From Endomicrobiia bacterium (GTDB lineage Bacteria; Elusimicrobiota; Endomicrobiia; Endomicrobiales; Endomicrobiaceae): a DNA stretch of 20,110 nucleotides. Made by a program: the position numbers and the translations under genes. The notes under the pieces are model-generated. The model saw only the letters and a list, made by a program, of their open reading frames with translations. It did no database searches and had not been told where the DNA came from. Below, in pieces: positions 1-7,930 of the stretch. The stretch's first letter is position 1; each line of letters starts with the position of its first letter. The stretch is taken from contig BNVT01000013.1 in assembly GCA_025998295.1 (NCBI GenBank), positions 1-20,110 of the forward strand, given 5' to 3'.

Positions 1-213
1 CTATCTTTTCTATACTCAATTTTCTCTTTGCTTACCTACTTGCCCTATCTTTTCTTTTCTCTTCTTCTCTTCTCTCCTTGCTATCCTTGACTCTTTTATC
101 AAATGCTTTCTTTACTCCCATTAATACAAATCCATTACATATGACCTAACTGCTTTCTTTTTTGTTTCATAGTACTTCTATTGTACTTTTATGTGTTGGT
201 TATGTAAGGGGTC
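1..213. repeat. Right-hand part of an IS-like dispersed repeat (copy 1)
   Basis: This stretch matches 16602-16830 almost base for base, with small indels, so it is a second copy of the element at 16208-16830; its left part lies outside the window. It ends in the inverted terminal sequence shared by all four copies (reverse complement begins GACCCCTTACATAACC), next to a CTA/TAG flank. It is pyrimidine-rich on the plus strand, and no intact transposase frame is visible. The ends and YTAR-like flanks resemble IS5-type elements, which is an inference. Confidence 0.8.
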
Positions 214-387
214 TAGTGATTTATTCTCCTTTTGCTCATCTTCACACACATTAAACATTGTTTCCATATTCATCATGTAGCTTCTAAGCCTGTCATTTTC
301 TAAGAACTCCTTAATCTCTTCCCAGTTTGGACGTTCAAAGAACTTAGTCTGTTCTTTATCTACTGGTGGTGGTGGAGATTGGAGACG
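178..387 (-). pseudogene. Remnant of an unidentified gene fused to the end of the IS-like repeat
   Basis: On the minus strand a frame stays open from just after a stop at 388-390 to a stop at 178-180. It reads PPPPVDKEQTKFFERPNWEE, then a helical charged stretch, and ends LDPLHNQHIKVQ. The last twelve or so codons lie inside the repeat, which supplies the stop codon. There is no start codon before the first Met-Met inside the frame, so this looks like the 3' part of a gene cut by insertions. I do not recognise the family. Confidence 0.45.
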
Positions 388-417
388 CTATACCTAATTG
401 TGCCACTTTAAGCGGTT

Positions 418-437
418 CCCCGCAGTAAGCTGCGGGG
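418..437. repeat. REP-like GC hairpin
   Basis: A perfect 8-bp stem (CCCCGCAG/CTGCGGGG) closes a TAAG loop. It stands out in AT-rich surroundings between the gene remnant and the exported protein. Related hairpins with a GTAA-type loop occur at 7735-7754 and 7931-7951, so it is probably a dispersed palindrome rather than a terminator. No T-run follows it in either direction. Confidence 0.6.
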
Positions 438-536
438 TATAGCTTAACAATAAAGAGAATTTTAATTCCATAACCAAAATCAAAACAGTGCTTCTTACTG
501 GCAGGCTGCCCTTTCTTATTCTTGGGATAGCCTTTT

Positions 537-1025
537 TTAGCAAATTGTTCTAGCTATTTTGATTTTACGGCGATTTGTTTTCGATGTTTTTTTAGTTCTT
601 GTTGCTTTTTTCTTGTTAAACTGTTCTTTCTTTTTATGAGCTTCAGCTTGTCCTTTTGCACTTGTAAAATAGTCAACTTTGTCGCTAGCATATTTTTTTC
701 TGTCAGCTTCAATACTGTCTAATGCTTTTTTTGTTGCCCTATTAGTTTTTTGTTTTTTTACGACTTTAATTATTTCGTCAACGCGAGATGCAACTAATTC
801 GCTAATATCCTTCTTTATTGCATCTTTTTTTGAGTCAACAGCAGCACTGTAGTCTGTAAGCAAAACGTCAAGTTTTGAAAAAAAATCCTTTGCACCTTCT
901 ACATTTTTTCCCATTATGTCCATTTTATCATCATTGTTCGGGCGATTGCGTGCGAGAGACACTGAAGGAACGAAACATCCAAAAAAGAAGATACTGCAAA
1001 AAACCATTACCATTTTCTTTAGCAT
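537..1025 (-). CDS. Exported Lys-rich protein, unknown function
   Basis: This 162-residue protein starts with a clear signal sequence: basic MLKK, a hydrophobic core to about residue 18, and a likely signal peptidase I site after SVSLA (about residue 25). A Cys at position 17 sits in a poor lipobox (FFGC), so a lipoprotein is possible but less likely. The mature part is almost entirely charged helix (KKDAIKKDISELVASRVDEI and similar), rich in Lys and probably coiled coil. The last ~30 residues become strongly basic, which may reflect a frameshifted or extended end. A strong AAGGAGG lies 7-8 bases before the ATG. It follows the deaminase gene by 44 bases on the same strand and is probably cotranscribed. 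I recognise no family. Confidence 0.7.
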   Translation of the reverse strand: MLKKMVMVFCSIFFFGCFVPSVSLARNRPNNDDKMDIMGKNVEGAKDFFSKLDVLLTDYSAAVDSKKDAIKKDISELVASRVDEIIKVVKKQKTNRATKKALDSIEADRKKYASDKVDYFTSAKGQAEAHKKKEQFNKKKATRTKKTSKTNRRKIKIARTIC

Positions 1026-1069
1026 AAAGCCTCCTTAGATATAACTTCTCCAAACTCATCTAAAGCTTA

Positions 1070-1561
1070 CTATAAGACTTGAGCTATAGAGAGATTGTTA
1101 AGCTGCAATGTGGAAAATTCTATTCCTACTTCTAAAAAAAGCTCCTTAAAAGTGTTGTCCGGGTACTCAACACCCATAACAACTTTTCTTATCCCTGCGT
1201 TTACTATCATTTTAGCACATAAAACACATGGTGAATGCGTACAATAGAGAGTGGAGTTTTCAATATTTATACCATGGAATCCACCTTGTATAATTGCATT
1301 TTGCTCAGCGTGAACCGCTCTGCACATTTCATGCCTTTGCCCAGATGGAATATTTAACGTATTTCTCAGACATCCTAAAGAAAGACAGTCTTTAGTTCCT
1401 GCGGCAGCACCGTTATACCCTGTTGTTAAAACTCTTTTGTCTCTTACTATAATTGCACCAACATGATGACGTACGCACGTAGATCTTTCCGCAACAAGCC
1501 ATGTAATTTTCACAAAATACTCATCCCATGACGGACGTTCTTTGGTCTCATCTCTCCCCAT
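1070..1561 (-). CDS. dCMP deaminase (ComEB-like cytidine/deoxycytidylate deaminase)
   Basis: A zinc-dependent deaminase of 163 residues. The catalytic signature is complete: H84-A-E86 (zinc ligand and proton-shuttling Glu) and P111-C-V-L-C115 (two zinc Cys), giving the HAE...PCxxC arrangement. An extra Cys-rich segment (DCLSLGCLR, then HEMCRAVHAE) is typical of the dCMP deaminase/ComEB branch, which often binds a second zinc. By family it converts dCMP to dUMP, feeding thymidylate synthesis in the cytosol. Length is normal. The ATG has no Shine-Dalgarno but has a good promoter directly in front of it (1569-1597), so the mRNA may be leaderless. The exported-protein gene lies downstream. Confidence 0.9.
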   Translation of the reverse strand: MGRDETKERPSWDEYFVKITWLVAERSTCVRHHVGAIIVRDKRVLTTGYNGAAAGTKDCLSLGCLRNTLNIPSGQRHEMCRAVHAEQNAIIQGGFHGINIENSTLYCTHSPCVLCAKMIVNAGIRKVVMGVEYPDNTFKELFLEVGIEFSTLQLNNLSIAQVL

Positions 1562-1568
1562 GCCGAAT

Positions 1569-1597
1569 ATTTAACTAAAAAAATAATATTATGTCAA
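1569..1597 (-). promoter_or_regulatory. Predicted sigma70-type promoter of the deaminase gene
   Basis: On the minus strand a consensus TTGACA (1597-1592) is followed by a 17-base spacer and TTAAAT (1574-1569). Only seven bases separate the -10 from the ATG at 1561, so the transcript would begin at or next to the start codon. This is read by eye and no start site is mapped. Confidence 0.5.
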
Positions 1598-1877
1598 TCA
1601 GTACTGTAGAATCTTATCCATGCAAAACGAATGAAGGGAAAATATAGATATCCCAAAATCACAGCAAGCTTTTAAAAAAGCTCTTTTTCTTTTTAAATCT
1701 TTCTCTTGCCTGCATCCCTAGATCATGTCCTAACGAAAATCTTTTCTTCCTCACACCATATTTTCCCAAAACCCTAGTATTTTTATATACTCAGGTGACC
1801 ATTTACTAATTATATTCGCATTCTCCGCTGCCCTATTTTGTTCTCTCTAAACGTTATGCATGCTCTTTACGCTCCAA

Positions 1878-1982
1878 TCTTCTTTTGTCATTTATTTGAT
1901 CTCTTTTGGGAACTAGGGTGTTTGTATGTATTTTGTTTAAGTCCTTCCACTGCACCTTTATGTGTTAATCATGCAAGAGATC
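1878..1982. repeat. Right end of an IS-like dispersed repeat (second variant)
   Basis: Bases 1878-1950 match 20037-20110 (shared blocks such as TTGATCTCTTTTGGGAACTAG), and the last ~20 bases are the inverted terminal sequence (reverse complement GATCTCTTGCATGATTAACA). The left limit is not visible. The interval 1598-1877 upstream holds only pyrimidine-rich, probably repeat-derived sequence with no recognisable gene. The repeat end lies inside the 3' end of larE and supplies its last codons and stop. Confidence 0.65.
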
Positions 1983-2783
1983 TAGTGTTTCATTCATGCT
2001 ACCAGTCCTATATCCTAAGATATCTAATGAAACATAAACAAACCCAATTTCTTTAAATTGCCGATATATCTTCTCTCTGTTACTTTGCTTCATAAGAATG
2101 TCAAATCCCGCTTCATCTGATTCGATTCTTGCCAGATTACCATGATACCGCACTCTTACTTGTTTAAAGCCCATATCCAAAAGTGTTTGTTCCGCGCGAT
2201 CTATCATTGATAAGCCTTGATAGGTAATCTCTTGGTCGTAAGGAAATCTTGAAGCTAAACACGCAAAAGATTGTTTATTCCATGTGGAAAGTCCAAGATA
2301 TTTGGAAAGTTTGCGGATTTCGTCTTTAGTTAGCTTTGCGTAACGCAGTGGACTTTTTGCGCCTTGCTCATCTACAGCTTTTAATCCTGGGCGGTAATCG
2401 CTGTTGTCATCAATATTTGAAGCTTCGGCTATGTGCTTTATGTCGTTTTGTTTGGCAATGGCCCAAATTTTTGAAAATAATTCTTTTTTACATAAGTAGC
2501 AACGGTTTGTAGGATTTTGCGAAAATCCCTCAATATTTAATTCTTCATATTCGCATATAATATGGCGTATATTTTCTTTTTTACAAAATTCCATAGCTTC
2601 ATTTAGTTCTCGCTGAGGAAAAGAACGAGACTTTGCTGTTACCGCAATAGCATTATCGCCCAATATGTCGTGAGCTGTTTTTAACAGAAAAGTAGAATCC
2701 ACACCTCCAGAAAATGCGACAATAAGGTTATTAAACCTGAAAATATATTGTTTTAAATTTTCATATTTTTGCTCTATGGTCAT
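1965..2783 (-). CDS. larE: LarE, ATP-dependent sulfur transferase for nickel-pincer nucleotide
   Basis: A 272-residue PP-loop protein with the ATP motif AFSGGVDSTFLL at residues 23-34 and the LarE signature FACLASRFPY around residue 175. The family adenylates the carboxylates of pyridinium biscarboxylic acid mononucleotide and replaces them with thiocarboxylates. Three Cys are in place: C95 and C98 (NRCYLCK) and C175. In LarE proteins with this trio, such as that of Thermotoga, a [4Fe-4S] cluster carries the sulfur, whereas single-Cys LarE sacrifices its own Cys. It is the last gene of the nik-lar operon, 11 bases after larC. The final residues (LDLLHD) are encoded by the end of an IS-like repeat, so the natural C-terminus, usually near GSMN, has been slightly replaced. 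Confidence 0.9.
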   Translation of the reverse strand: MTIEQKYENLKQYIFRFNNLIVAFSGGVDSTFLLKTAHDILGDNAIAVTAKSRSFPQRELNEAMEFCKKENIRHIICEYEELNIEGFSQNPTNRCYLCKKELFSKIWAIAKQNDIKHIAEASNIDDNSDYRPGLKAVDEQGAKSPLRYAKLTKDEIRKLSKYLGLSTWNKQSFACLASRFPYDQEITYQGLSMIDRAEQTLLDMGFKQVRVRYHGNLARIESDEAGFDILMKQSNREKIYRQFKEIGFVYVSLDILGYRTGSMNETLDLLHD

Positions 2784-2794
2784 TTTCTCTTAGT

Positions 2795-4027
2795 TTATTT
2801 ACAATGTTTCTTAACTTCATCAAAAGATACATTATTTAAATGAGCAGCTTTTTCGATGTCGTCGTATTCAGGTTTAGATTTTGTTACATTATAGCCTTTG
2901 CCTGTTTTTATTCGTATTTTCCCATACGGTGTTTCGCATACAGATATTGTACGATTTAGCGTGTAGCGATAGCAGATACTTTTACGCACGCCAAAAGATG
3001 AGGTGTGTTGCAACATTAATCCAGCTAAAAAATCAGCTTTATCTTTACCTGATATACAGGTTAGCAAAACAGCCGGACGATTCTTTTTCATTTGAATAGG
3101 TGTTGTAAAAACGTCTAAAGCGCCTTTTTCCAATAATAAGTCTACGGCAAAACCTATAGCTTCCCCTGTCATATCGTCTAAATTACACTGTAACTGAGCT
3201 ATTTGCTCATTCAATTCGTTGCCTGTATCTTTTTCTCCTAAAAATGCTCTAACATAATTTGCTGTTTCGAAGTCTTTTACACCCATACCATAACCTATTT
3301 TTTGAACATACATAGTTGGCATTTGTTTGAAACTTGTTGCAAAATGTTTGATAATAGCAGCGCCTGTAGGCGTACATAATTCGCCTTGAATATTACTTCC
3401 GTAAAATGGCGTGTTTTTTAATATAAATGCTGTCGCGGGCGTTGGCACAGGAAGTATTCCGTGAGCGCAGTCTGCAAACCCGCTACCGACATTTATTGGC
3501 GATACAACAACTTCTTCCGGATTAATAAAATTCATCAACATACATACACCAACAATATCAGTTATAGCATCGCTGCTTCCTACCTCATGAAAATGGATTT
3601 GATCTATTGGCTTTCCATGTGCAGCCGCTTCTGCTTTAGCAATTAAATGATAAATATTTAAAGCATTATCCTTAACTTTTTGAGGAATATTTAAATTTGA
3701 AATAATATCTTCAATTTTTTTTGAATTTGCATGAGAGCACTCGTGCATATGGTTATACTTGTGAGAGGGATTACAAGACTGCTTATAATTATTGCACAAA
3801 ATATCTCTATCTGTTGAAGTTTCTTCCATACCGTGAATTTTTACTTTTATACGAGTGCCTGCAATGCCACATTTAATGGCAGACTCTGCGTTTACTTCAA
3901 CGTCGGAAAACCCTAAAGAATTTATTTGTTTTAAGAATTCTTGTTTATTGTTTATAAGTTCAAATAATGCTGCCGTTATCATATCTCCGGCAGCTCCCAT
4001 AGAGCAATCTAAATGAAGTGTTTTCAT
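2795..4027 (-). CDS. larC: LarC, nickel insertion protein (pincer cofactor cyclometallase)
   Basis: A 410-residue LarC (formerly DUF111). N-terminal signature [18 protein letters not shown] (residues 4-21), central [18 protein letters not shown], and C-terminal [18 protein letters not shown] with [11 protein letters not shown]. LarC uses CTP to insert nickel into the dithio-pyridinium precursor, completing the nickel-pincer nucleotide. In Lactobacillus the gene is split and joined by frameshifting; here both halves form one continuous frame. A Cys/His-rich insert (C78, C85, H89, H93, H95, C97, H99) looks like a nickel-holding loop, an inference from composition. The ATG overlaps the larB stop by one base (TAATG), which indicates translational coupling. 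Confidence 0.92.
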   Translation of the reverse strand: MKTLHLDCSMGAAGDMITAALFELINNKQEFLKQINSLGFSDVEVNAESAIKCGIAGTRIKVKIHGMEETSTDRDILCNNYKQSCNPSHKYNHMHECSHANSKKIEDIISNLNIPQKVKDNALNIYHLIAKAEAAAHGKPIDQIHFHEVGSSDAITDIVGVCMLMNFINPEEVVVSPINVGSGFADCAHGILPVPTPATAFILKNTPFYGSNIQGELCTPTGAAIIKHFATSFKQMPTMYVQKIGYGMGVKDFETANYVRAFLGEKDTGNELNEQIAQLQCNLDDMTGEAIGFAVDLLLEKGALDVFTTPIQMKKNRPAVLLTCISGKDKADFLAGLMLQHTSSFGVRKSICYRYTLNRTISVCETPYGKIRIKTGKGYNVTKSKPEYDDIEKAAHLNNVSFDEVKKHCK

Positions 4028-4824
4028 TATATACTCTTGATCCTATTTATGCGGTTAGCAATAAACCCGGCTCCAAAACCGTTGTCAATATTAACGACTG
4101 AAATTCCGTTCGCACATGAATTAAGCATAGCAAGCAACGCAGAAAGACCGCTAAAATTAGAGCCGTAACCAACGCTTGTAGGAACAGCGATGACAGGACA
4201 ACTTACAAGTCCTCCAATAACACTCGCAAGCGCTCCTTCCATACCTGCAACCGCAACAATAACGCGCGCTTTTGCAAGAACGTCATGACGTGATAAAAGT
4301 CTATGCAATCCTGCAACACCCACATCGTATAAACGTGTAACATGACTTCCTAAAACTTCAGCTGTAATTGCCGCTTCTTCACATACAGACATATCGCTTA
4401 CGCCGCCCGAGGCAACCACTACGGAACCGATTTTTTTTATTTTGTGATCTCGGTTTACAACGGCGAGTTTTGCGATAGAATGATATTCTAAATCTATTTT
4501 TTGTCCGATTAAAAAATCAACAGTTTGCTGAGATATGCGAGTTATTAAAATATTGTTTACACCTTTGGCAGACATATTAAGAACTATCTCTTCAATTTGT
4601 TCGGAAGTTTTATTTTGGCTGTAAATTATTTCCCCAACGCCTTGACGCAGCCCTCTATGATAGTCAATGTTAGCATAACCTAAATCTTCAAACGGCAATA
4701 GCTGCAAATGTAATAAGGCGTTACGAGGAGAAATCCGCCCGCATCTTACACGGTTTAATAATTCTAAAATATGTTCTTTTTCGTTTGCTTTGCCCATCAT
4801 CTTATCCGAATATTTATTTTCCAA
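4027..4824 (-). CDS. larB: LarB, NaAD carboxylase/hydrolase of nickel-pincer cofactor synthesis
   Basis: Homologue of LarB, related to PurE-type AIR carboxylases. Visible signatures are [20 protein letters not shown] (N-terminal domain), [35 protein letters not shown] and [13 protein letters not shown] (PurE-like core). The enzyme carboxylates the pyridinium ring of nicotinic acid adenine dinucleotide and releases AMP, giving the substrate for LarE. The listed start is a TTG that overlaps nikN by 11 bases. Family members usually begin about ten residues before LLNRVRCG, so the ATG at 4800 (or the next at 4797), preceded by GGATAAG, is the more likely start. Length from there (~257) is normal. 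Confidence 0.92.
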   Translation of the reverse strand: MENKYSDKMMGKANEKEHILELLNRVRCGRISPRNALLHLQLLPFEDLGYANIDYHRGLRQGVGEIIYSQNKTSEQIEEIVLNMSAKGVNNILITRISQQTVDFLIGQKIDLEYHSIAKLAVVNRDHKIKKIGSVVVASGGVSDMSVCEEAAITAEVLGSHVTRLYDVGVAGLHRLLSRHDVLAKARVIVAVAGMEGALASVIGGLVSCPVIAVPTSVGYGSNFSGLSALLAMLNSCANGISVVNIDNGFGAGFIANRINRIKSI

Positions 4825-5089
4825 AACATCTAACGATCCTATTCATTATTCTATATAAAACAAACAGAAAAACCAAACCTGTTATACCTGCTAGAAAGGT
4901 TGATACAAACTGATTGTCGATAAACGGAAAAGAATAATCTCTAAATAACGAAATTACTTCTTTCGCTTTACCTTCAAAACCGTAATTTATTGCCATTGTC
5001 TCAAGAGTGTCAGGGGATTTAGATGCAAATAAACTGGCAAGAATAACCACAAATATCGGAAATATCACTGCCGCGGTCTTTTTATTCAT
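4814..5089 (-). CDS. NikN/PDGLE-type small membrane component of nickel ECF transporter
   Basis: A 91-residue protein with one hydrophobic segment at each end (about residues 5-22 and 62-82). Between them, SKSPDTLETMAINYGFEGKA matches the PDGLE domain of NikN/CbiN-type subunits, with T replacing G in the motif. This loop lies outside the membrane between the two helices. Such proteins assist the S-component NikM/CbiM in nickel or cobalt uptake. The gene overlaps nikM by 8 bases and larB by 11, so it belongs to the same operon. Nickel rather than cobalt is inferred from the lar neighbours. Confidence 0.8.
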   Translation of the reverse strand: MNKKTAAVIFPIFVVILASLFASKSPDTLETMAINYGFEGKAKEVISLFRDYSFPFIDNQFVSTFLAGITGLVFLFVLYRIMNRIVRCFGK

Positions 5090-5762
5090 TTATATCTCCA
5101 ATTAAATTTTTAAATGTTTTAAGTAATATCAAAGTTATAATAGTTTCAAGAAAAGCTGCAGCTAAATGTAACTTCATCATATCTTTAAATGCTGTTGTAA
5201 AAGATATTGTTCCTGAAATACCAAGTTCAACCAAACATGATAAAGAAGCAATCAGCACCGAAAAGAAGCAAGCCAATAAGATTGCAATGTAATAATTTCT
5301 GGATAATATTTTATATATGTAATACGAAGCAAAAGAACCAATAAATGCCATATTAAAAATATTTGCTCCAAGTGCTATTATCCCGCCGTCTGAAAATAAA
5401 GACTGTATTACGAGTACGGAAGATATTGTTATAAATCCCAAAAAAGGTCCAATCAAAACAGCTGCAAAAACTCCACCTATCAAGTGCACTGATGTTGCAG
5501 ATTGTACAGGTATATTAAACATTTGAAAAGCAAATACCCACAGCGCGATAATTGCCAATTTTTGAAAATACTTGTCAACACCTTTAGAAAACCCAAATGA
5601 ATTAAATCTTGTATTAGTGTTACCGTTATTTCCAGCTGATGTCCCTGCAAAAACAGTTACAGCCTTAAAAACTTTGCTAAAGCAGTAACCCAGCATTCCT
5701 AAAGCTCCTGCAAGTAATACTCCGGCCAAATTATTATTTAAAAATCCGTCAGGTATGTGCAT
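5082..5762 (-). CDS. NikM/CbiM-type substrate-binding (S) component of a nickel ECF transporter
   Basis: A 226-residue membrane protein starting MHIPDGFL, the hallmark of CbiM/NikM. In the family the N-terminal Met amine, His2 and following residues bind the metal directly, which fixes this ATG as the start. Six or more hydrophobic segments are visible, with SATSVHLIGGVFAAVLIGPF as the conserved core helix. A GAGGAT Shine-Dalgarno precedes the ATG by 5-6 bases. It is first in the operon nikM-nikN-larB-larC-larE, consistent with delivering Ni(II) for the pincer cofactor. The energising ATPase and transmembrane T subunits are not in the window, so they must be elsewhere, shared, or missing. Cobalt cannot be excluded from sequence alone. 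Confidence 0.88.
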   Translation of the reverse strand: MHIPDGFLNNNLAGVLLAGALGMLGYCFSKVFKAVTVFAGTSAGNNGNTNTRFNSFGFSKGVDKYFQKLAIIALWVFAFQMFNIPVQSATSVHLIGGVFAAVLIGPFLGFITISSVLVIQSLFSDGGIIALGANIFNMAFIGSFASYYIYKILSRNYYIAILLACFFSVLIASLSCLVELGISGTISFTTAFKDMMKLHLAAAFLETIITLILLKTFKNLIGDINE

Positions 5763-5885
5763 TGTTTATCCTCTCGTCTTTGTCTTTCCATTATTTTTTT
5801 ATCATTCCCGCTCATCTTCGTTGCTACCATAAAAATGGAAATTCAAGTTTTTAGTGTTTGAGACATCGCCATAGCCTAAAAGGGT

Positions 5886-5920
5886 TAGTCTAAAAACAGT
5901 GCTGTGCTGTTTTTAGACTA
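5886..5920. terminator. Long perfect hairpin at the stop codon of the DUF2779 gene
   Basis: A perfect 14-bp inverted repeat (TAGTCTAAAAACAG/CTGTTTTTAGACTA) with a 7-base loop spans the stop codon of the upstream gene. It probably limits read-through from the DUF2779 gene into nikM. No T-run follows the stem on the minus strand (ACCCTTTTA comes next), so it is not a textbook intrinsic terminator. The rest of the 5763-5885 gap shows no riboswitch I can recognise. Confidence 0.5.
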
Positions 5921-7370
5921 AATTATTAACAATATTGATAAGAAACTGATGTATGCGAATCATTGCCAATGTATCTTGGGCGCAGTATTTTAATAAATTC
6001 TTTTTTGTTTCTTCTATTTTTTTCTCATCATAAACCCCCATTGCCATAAAAGCGAAAGCGGCAGCGGCATCTCCGCCCTTGCCAATTTCTAAATCTGTAT
6101 AGCTCATTTCTGGAATTAATATCGGAAGAACTTTTTTAATAGATGAACGTCCGTGAAAGTTTATATCGTAATAATTTTTTCTAATGATCAGCTCTAAATC
6201 AACAATTCTTTCAATTATTCTATTAAGATCGTTACATAAATCTGGAAGAAGTTCCGCAAGTTTTAATATAATGATTTTTTCAGAATTTGCATAAGTTATA
6301 ATGCTACCTTCTTTACCAAGACATTCGATAAGTTTCTCGGCAATATCACGGCGGTAGTCTCTAGTTTGATCCGCAATACACTCGTAATGATTCAATATAT
6401 TTCCCAAAGCGTCAGCTTTGTCCAGTGAAAACTGGGTTAAAAGCTGTGTATGTGGGGCAATACCTGGATACAAAGGCATGATTGCTGTTACAGACTCAAA
6501 ATCAAGATAACAAAAAGGCTGTTTTATATTTGCAATCTCAGATTTTAAATTTTTAGATATGTAGTTTGTATTTGTTAGCATGCAATTTTTAACAATACTC
6601 TGCATCTGTGTAAGTTCAAAATCATCAGGAATCTTATCAATTGTGTCAGCCCCTAGTGCTATCAATTTTTCAATCGCAGGTACGGAAAGTTTTGGTAAAT
6701 TAAAAATATGGTTTTTTACATCTTTGCCCATACATACGTCAAATACTGGACAATTCTTACAGTTCCTTTTCAAATAAGGGCTAGGCATATCTTCGGAGTT
6801 AATATCTTCAAAAGCTTTATCAAAAAGACTCGAAAATTCTTGAGTTTTTAATTCAACCTTATCAGAACAGTCAAGCTTTGTAAAAAGATTTGATATATCC
6901 ATTCCCAAACGATAATCATTTGATAAATGAAGAATTGTAGTTTTGCTGATGTTGATACCTGCTTTAGCCAACACCATTGCAGTAAAAGACATATCGTTAA
7001 CGTATTTGACTTTATATTTGCTACCCGATTTAGATTCAAATAAATGCCACGAATTGTTTTTAAGTTTGTGTAATATATCTGCTCTTGCGCAGTAACCGGA
7101 CACCGCAAACGATACACCGCAAATCGTTTTAACATCAGAGCTTAAAATTAATTCTTTAACATCACAAGTAGCAGCATTTGTATTTAATTTCTTTACATCT
7201 ACTGCGTCGGGAAAAAGCTGCCATGACATTTTATGAACATTTCTTCCTTCAAGCGCAAGAAACTCATTATCAAGCCCTGTAAGTCTTGGAAGCATGCCTC
7301 TTTTTGTCATCCAACCCAAAGTATGACAGTTTAAGTAGTTAATAAAAGCAGTTTTATTTATATATTCCAT
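5913..7370 (-). CDS. DUF2779 protein: Cas4-like nuclease plus RNase H-like exonuclease domain
   Basis: A 485-residue protein. The N-terminal ~220 residues look like a PD-(D/E)xK nuclease of the Cas4/RecB type: D98 (ARADIL), then E112-S-K114. Four Cys are spaced as in the Cas4 iron-sulfur site, one N-terminal (C15) and three after the nuclease core (C204, C207, C213, in CKNCPVFDVC). The C-terminal half is DUF2779: FCYLDFES with D290 and E292, IITYANSEKIIILKLAELLP, FHGRSSIKKVLP, and YCAQDTLAM near the end, which together resemble a DEDD-type 3'-5' exonuclease. The function in the cell is not established. No Shine-Dalgarno is evident. It is co-directional with the nik-lar operon but separated by a hairpin and ~150 bases. 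Confidence 0.75.
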   Translation of the reverse strand: MEYINKTAFINYLNCHTLGWMTKRGMLPRLTGLDNEFLALEGRNVHKMSWQLFPDAVDVKKLNTNAATCDVKELILSSDVKTICGVSFAVSGYCARADILHKLKNNSWHLFESKSGSKYKVKYVNDMSFTAMVLAKAGINISKTTILHLSNDYRLGMDISNLFTKLDCSDKVELKTQEFSSLFDKAFEDINSEDMPSPYLKRNCKNCPVFDVCMGKDVKNHIFNLPKLSVPAIEKLIALGADTIDKIPDDFELTQMQSIVKNCMLTNTNYISKNLKSEIANIKQPFCYLDFESVTAIMPLYPGIAPHTQLLTQFSLDKADALGNILNHYECIADQTRDYRRDIAEKLIECLGKEGSIITYANSEKIIILKLAELLPDLCNDLNRIIERIVDLELIIRKNYYDINFHGRSSIKKVLPILIPEMSYTDLEIGKGGDAAAAFAFMAMGVYDEKKIEETKKNLLKYCAQDTLAMIRIHQFLINIVNNLV

Positions 7371-7734
7371 AAGTTAAAACAACAGATCTCTTTTTCAAAC
7401 ATACAGTTTTAAAATTGTGTACCCCAACCATCAAATTAAATCTAAAAAATCCAAAGCGCTTTTTTCTATTTCTGCACCTGTCAGACATTATTTTTAAACC
7501 GCTTCAAAATGCTTGCGCCAGTTTGTTTTTATGGTTATTCTACTCTGCTTATAAATAGTTTGAAAAAACGTCTAATAAATACCCCGCAAGGCTTGCCCGC
7601 CAACCATGGAATTACTGCAAAAGTCAATACCTCACGTCCAAATTATACCTGACACCCCCCCCCTCACTGTTTAGTATTTTTATTTCTTTCATGATATTGT
7701 CCTTGATATAATATTTACCAAGCCCCACACAATA

Positions 7735-7754
7735 CCCCAACCGTAAGATTGGGG
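7735..7754. repeat. REP-like hairpin with GTAA loop
   Basis: CCCCAA (7735-7740) pairs with TTGGGG (7749-7754). The inner part CC-GTAA-GA gives a GTAA tetraloop with one mismatch. It has the same layout as the hairpin at 7931-7951: a C-rich 5' arm, a GTAA loop and a G-rich 3' arm. Confidence 0.55.
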
Positions 7755-7875
7755 ATAAAGTTAGCTCTTGCATCATTTTTCCCGAAATGAAAATGATAGA
7801 ATATAAGGATGAAAATAAAACAATTAAATCACTGCGTATATCATTGTAAGTATCATAAGAGTACCAAGGGAAAAC

Positions 7876-7921
7876 GACACAGGACAAATGTTGCTTAGAT
7901 CTTAAGGCAACATCTGTGTCC
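7876..7921. repeat. Long imperfect palindrome
   Basis: GGACA-A-ATGTTGC (7882-7894) pairs with GCAACAT-CTG-TGTCC (7907-7921), and the 12-base loop TTAGATCTTAAG is itself nearly palindromic. Outer bases ACACAG (7877-7882) and CTGTGT (7914-7919) offer an alternative pairing. It could form a cruciform or a structured RNA, or be the fused ends of a lost element. Confidence 0.5.
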
Positions 7922-7930
7922 TTACAAGTG

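Noticed and set aside
1838..2056. Plus-strand 72-codon frame across the repeat and larE end
   Set aside because: It is antisense to larE and made of repeat sequence, with no Shine-Dalgarno.
5763..5885. A riboswitch (nickel/cobalt or cobalamin) before nikM
   Set aside because: I looked for conserved boxes and multi-stem pairing and saw none.
7432..7472. Similarity of AAATTAAATCTAAAAAATCC and following bases to 19912-19942
   Set aside because: Only about 35 AT-rich bases match, with gaps; not enough to call a repeat copy.
7624..7887. An 87-codon minus-strand frame
   Set aside because: No ribosome site, no family likeness, and it runs through a REP-like hairpin and a poly-G tract.
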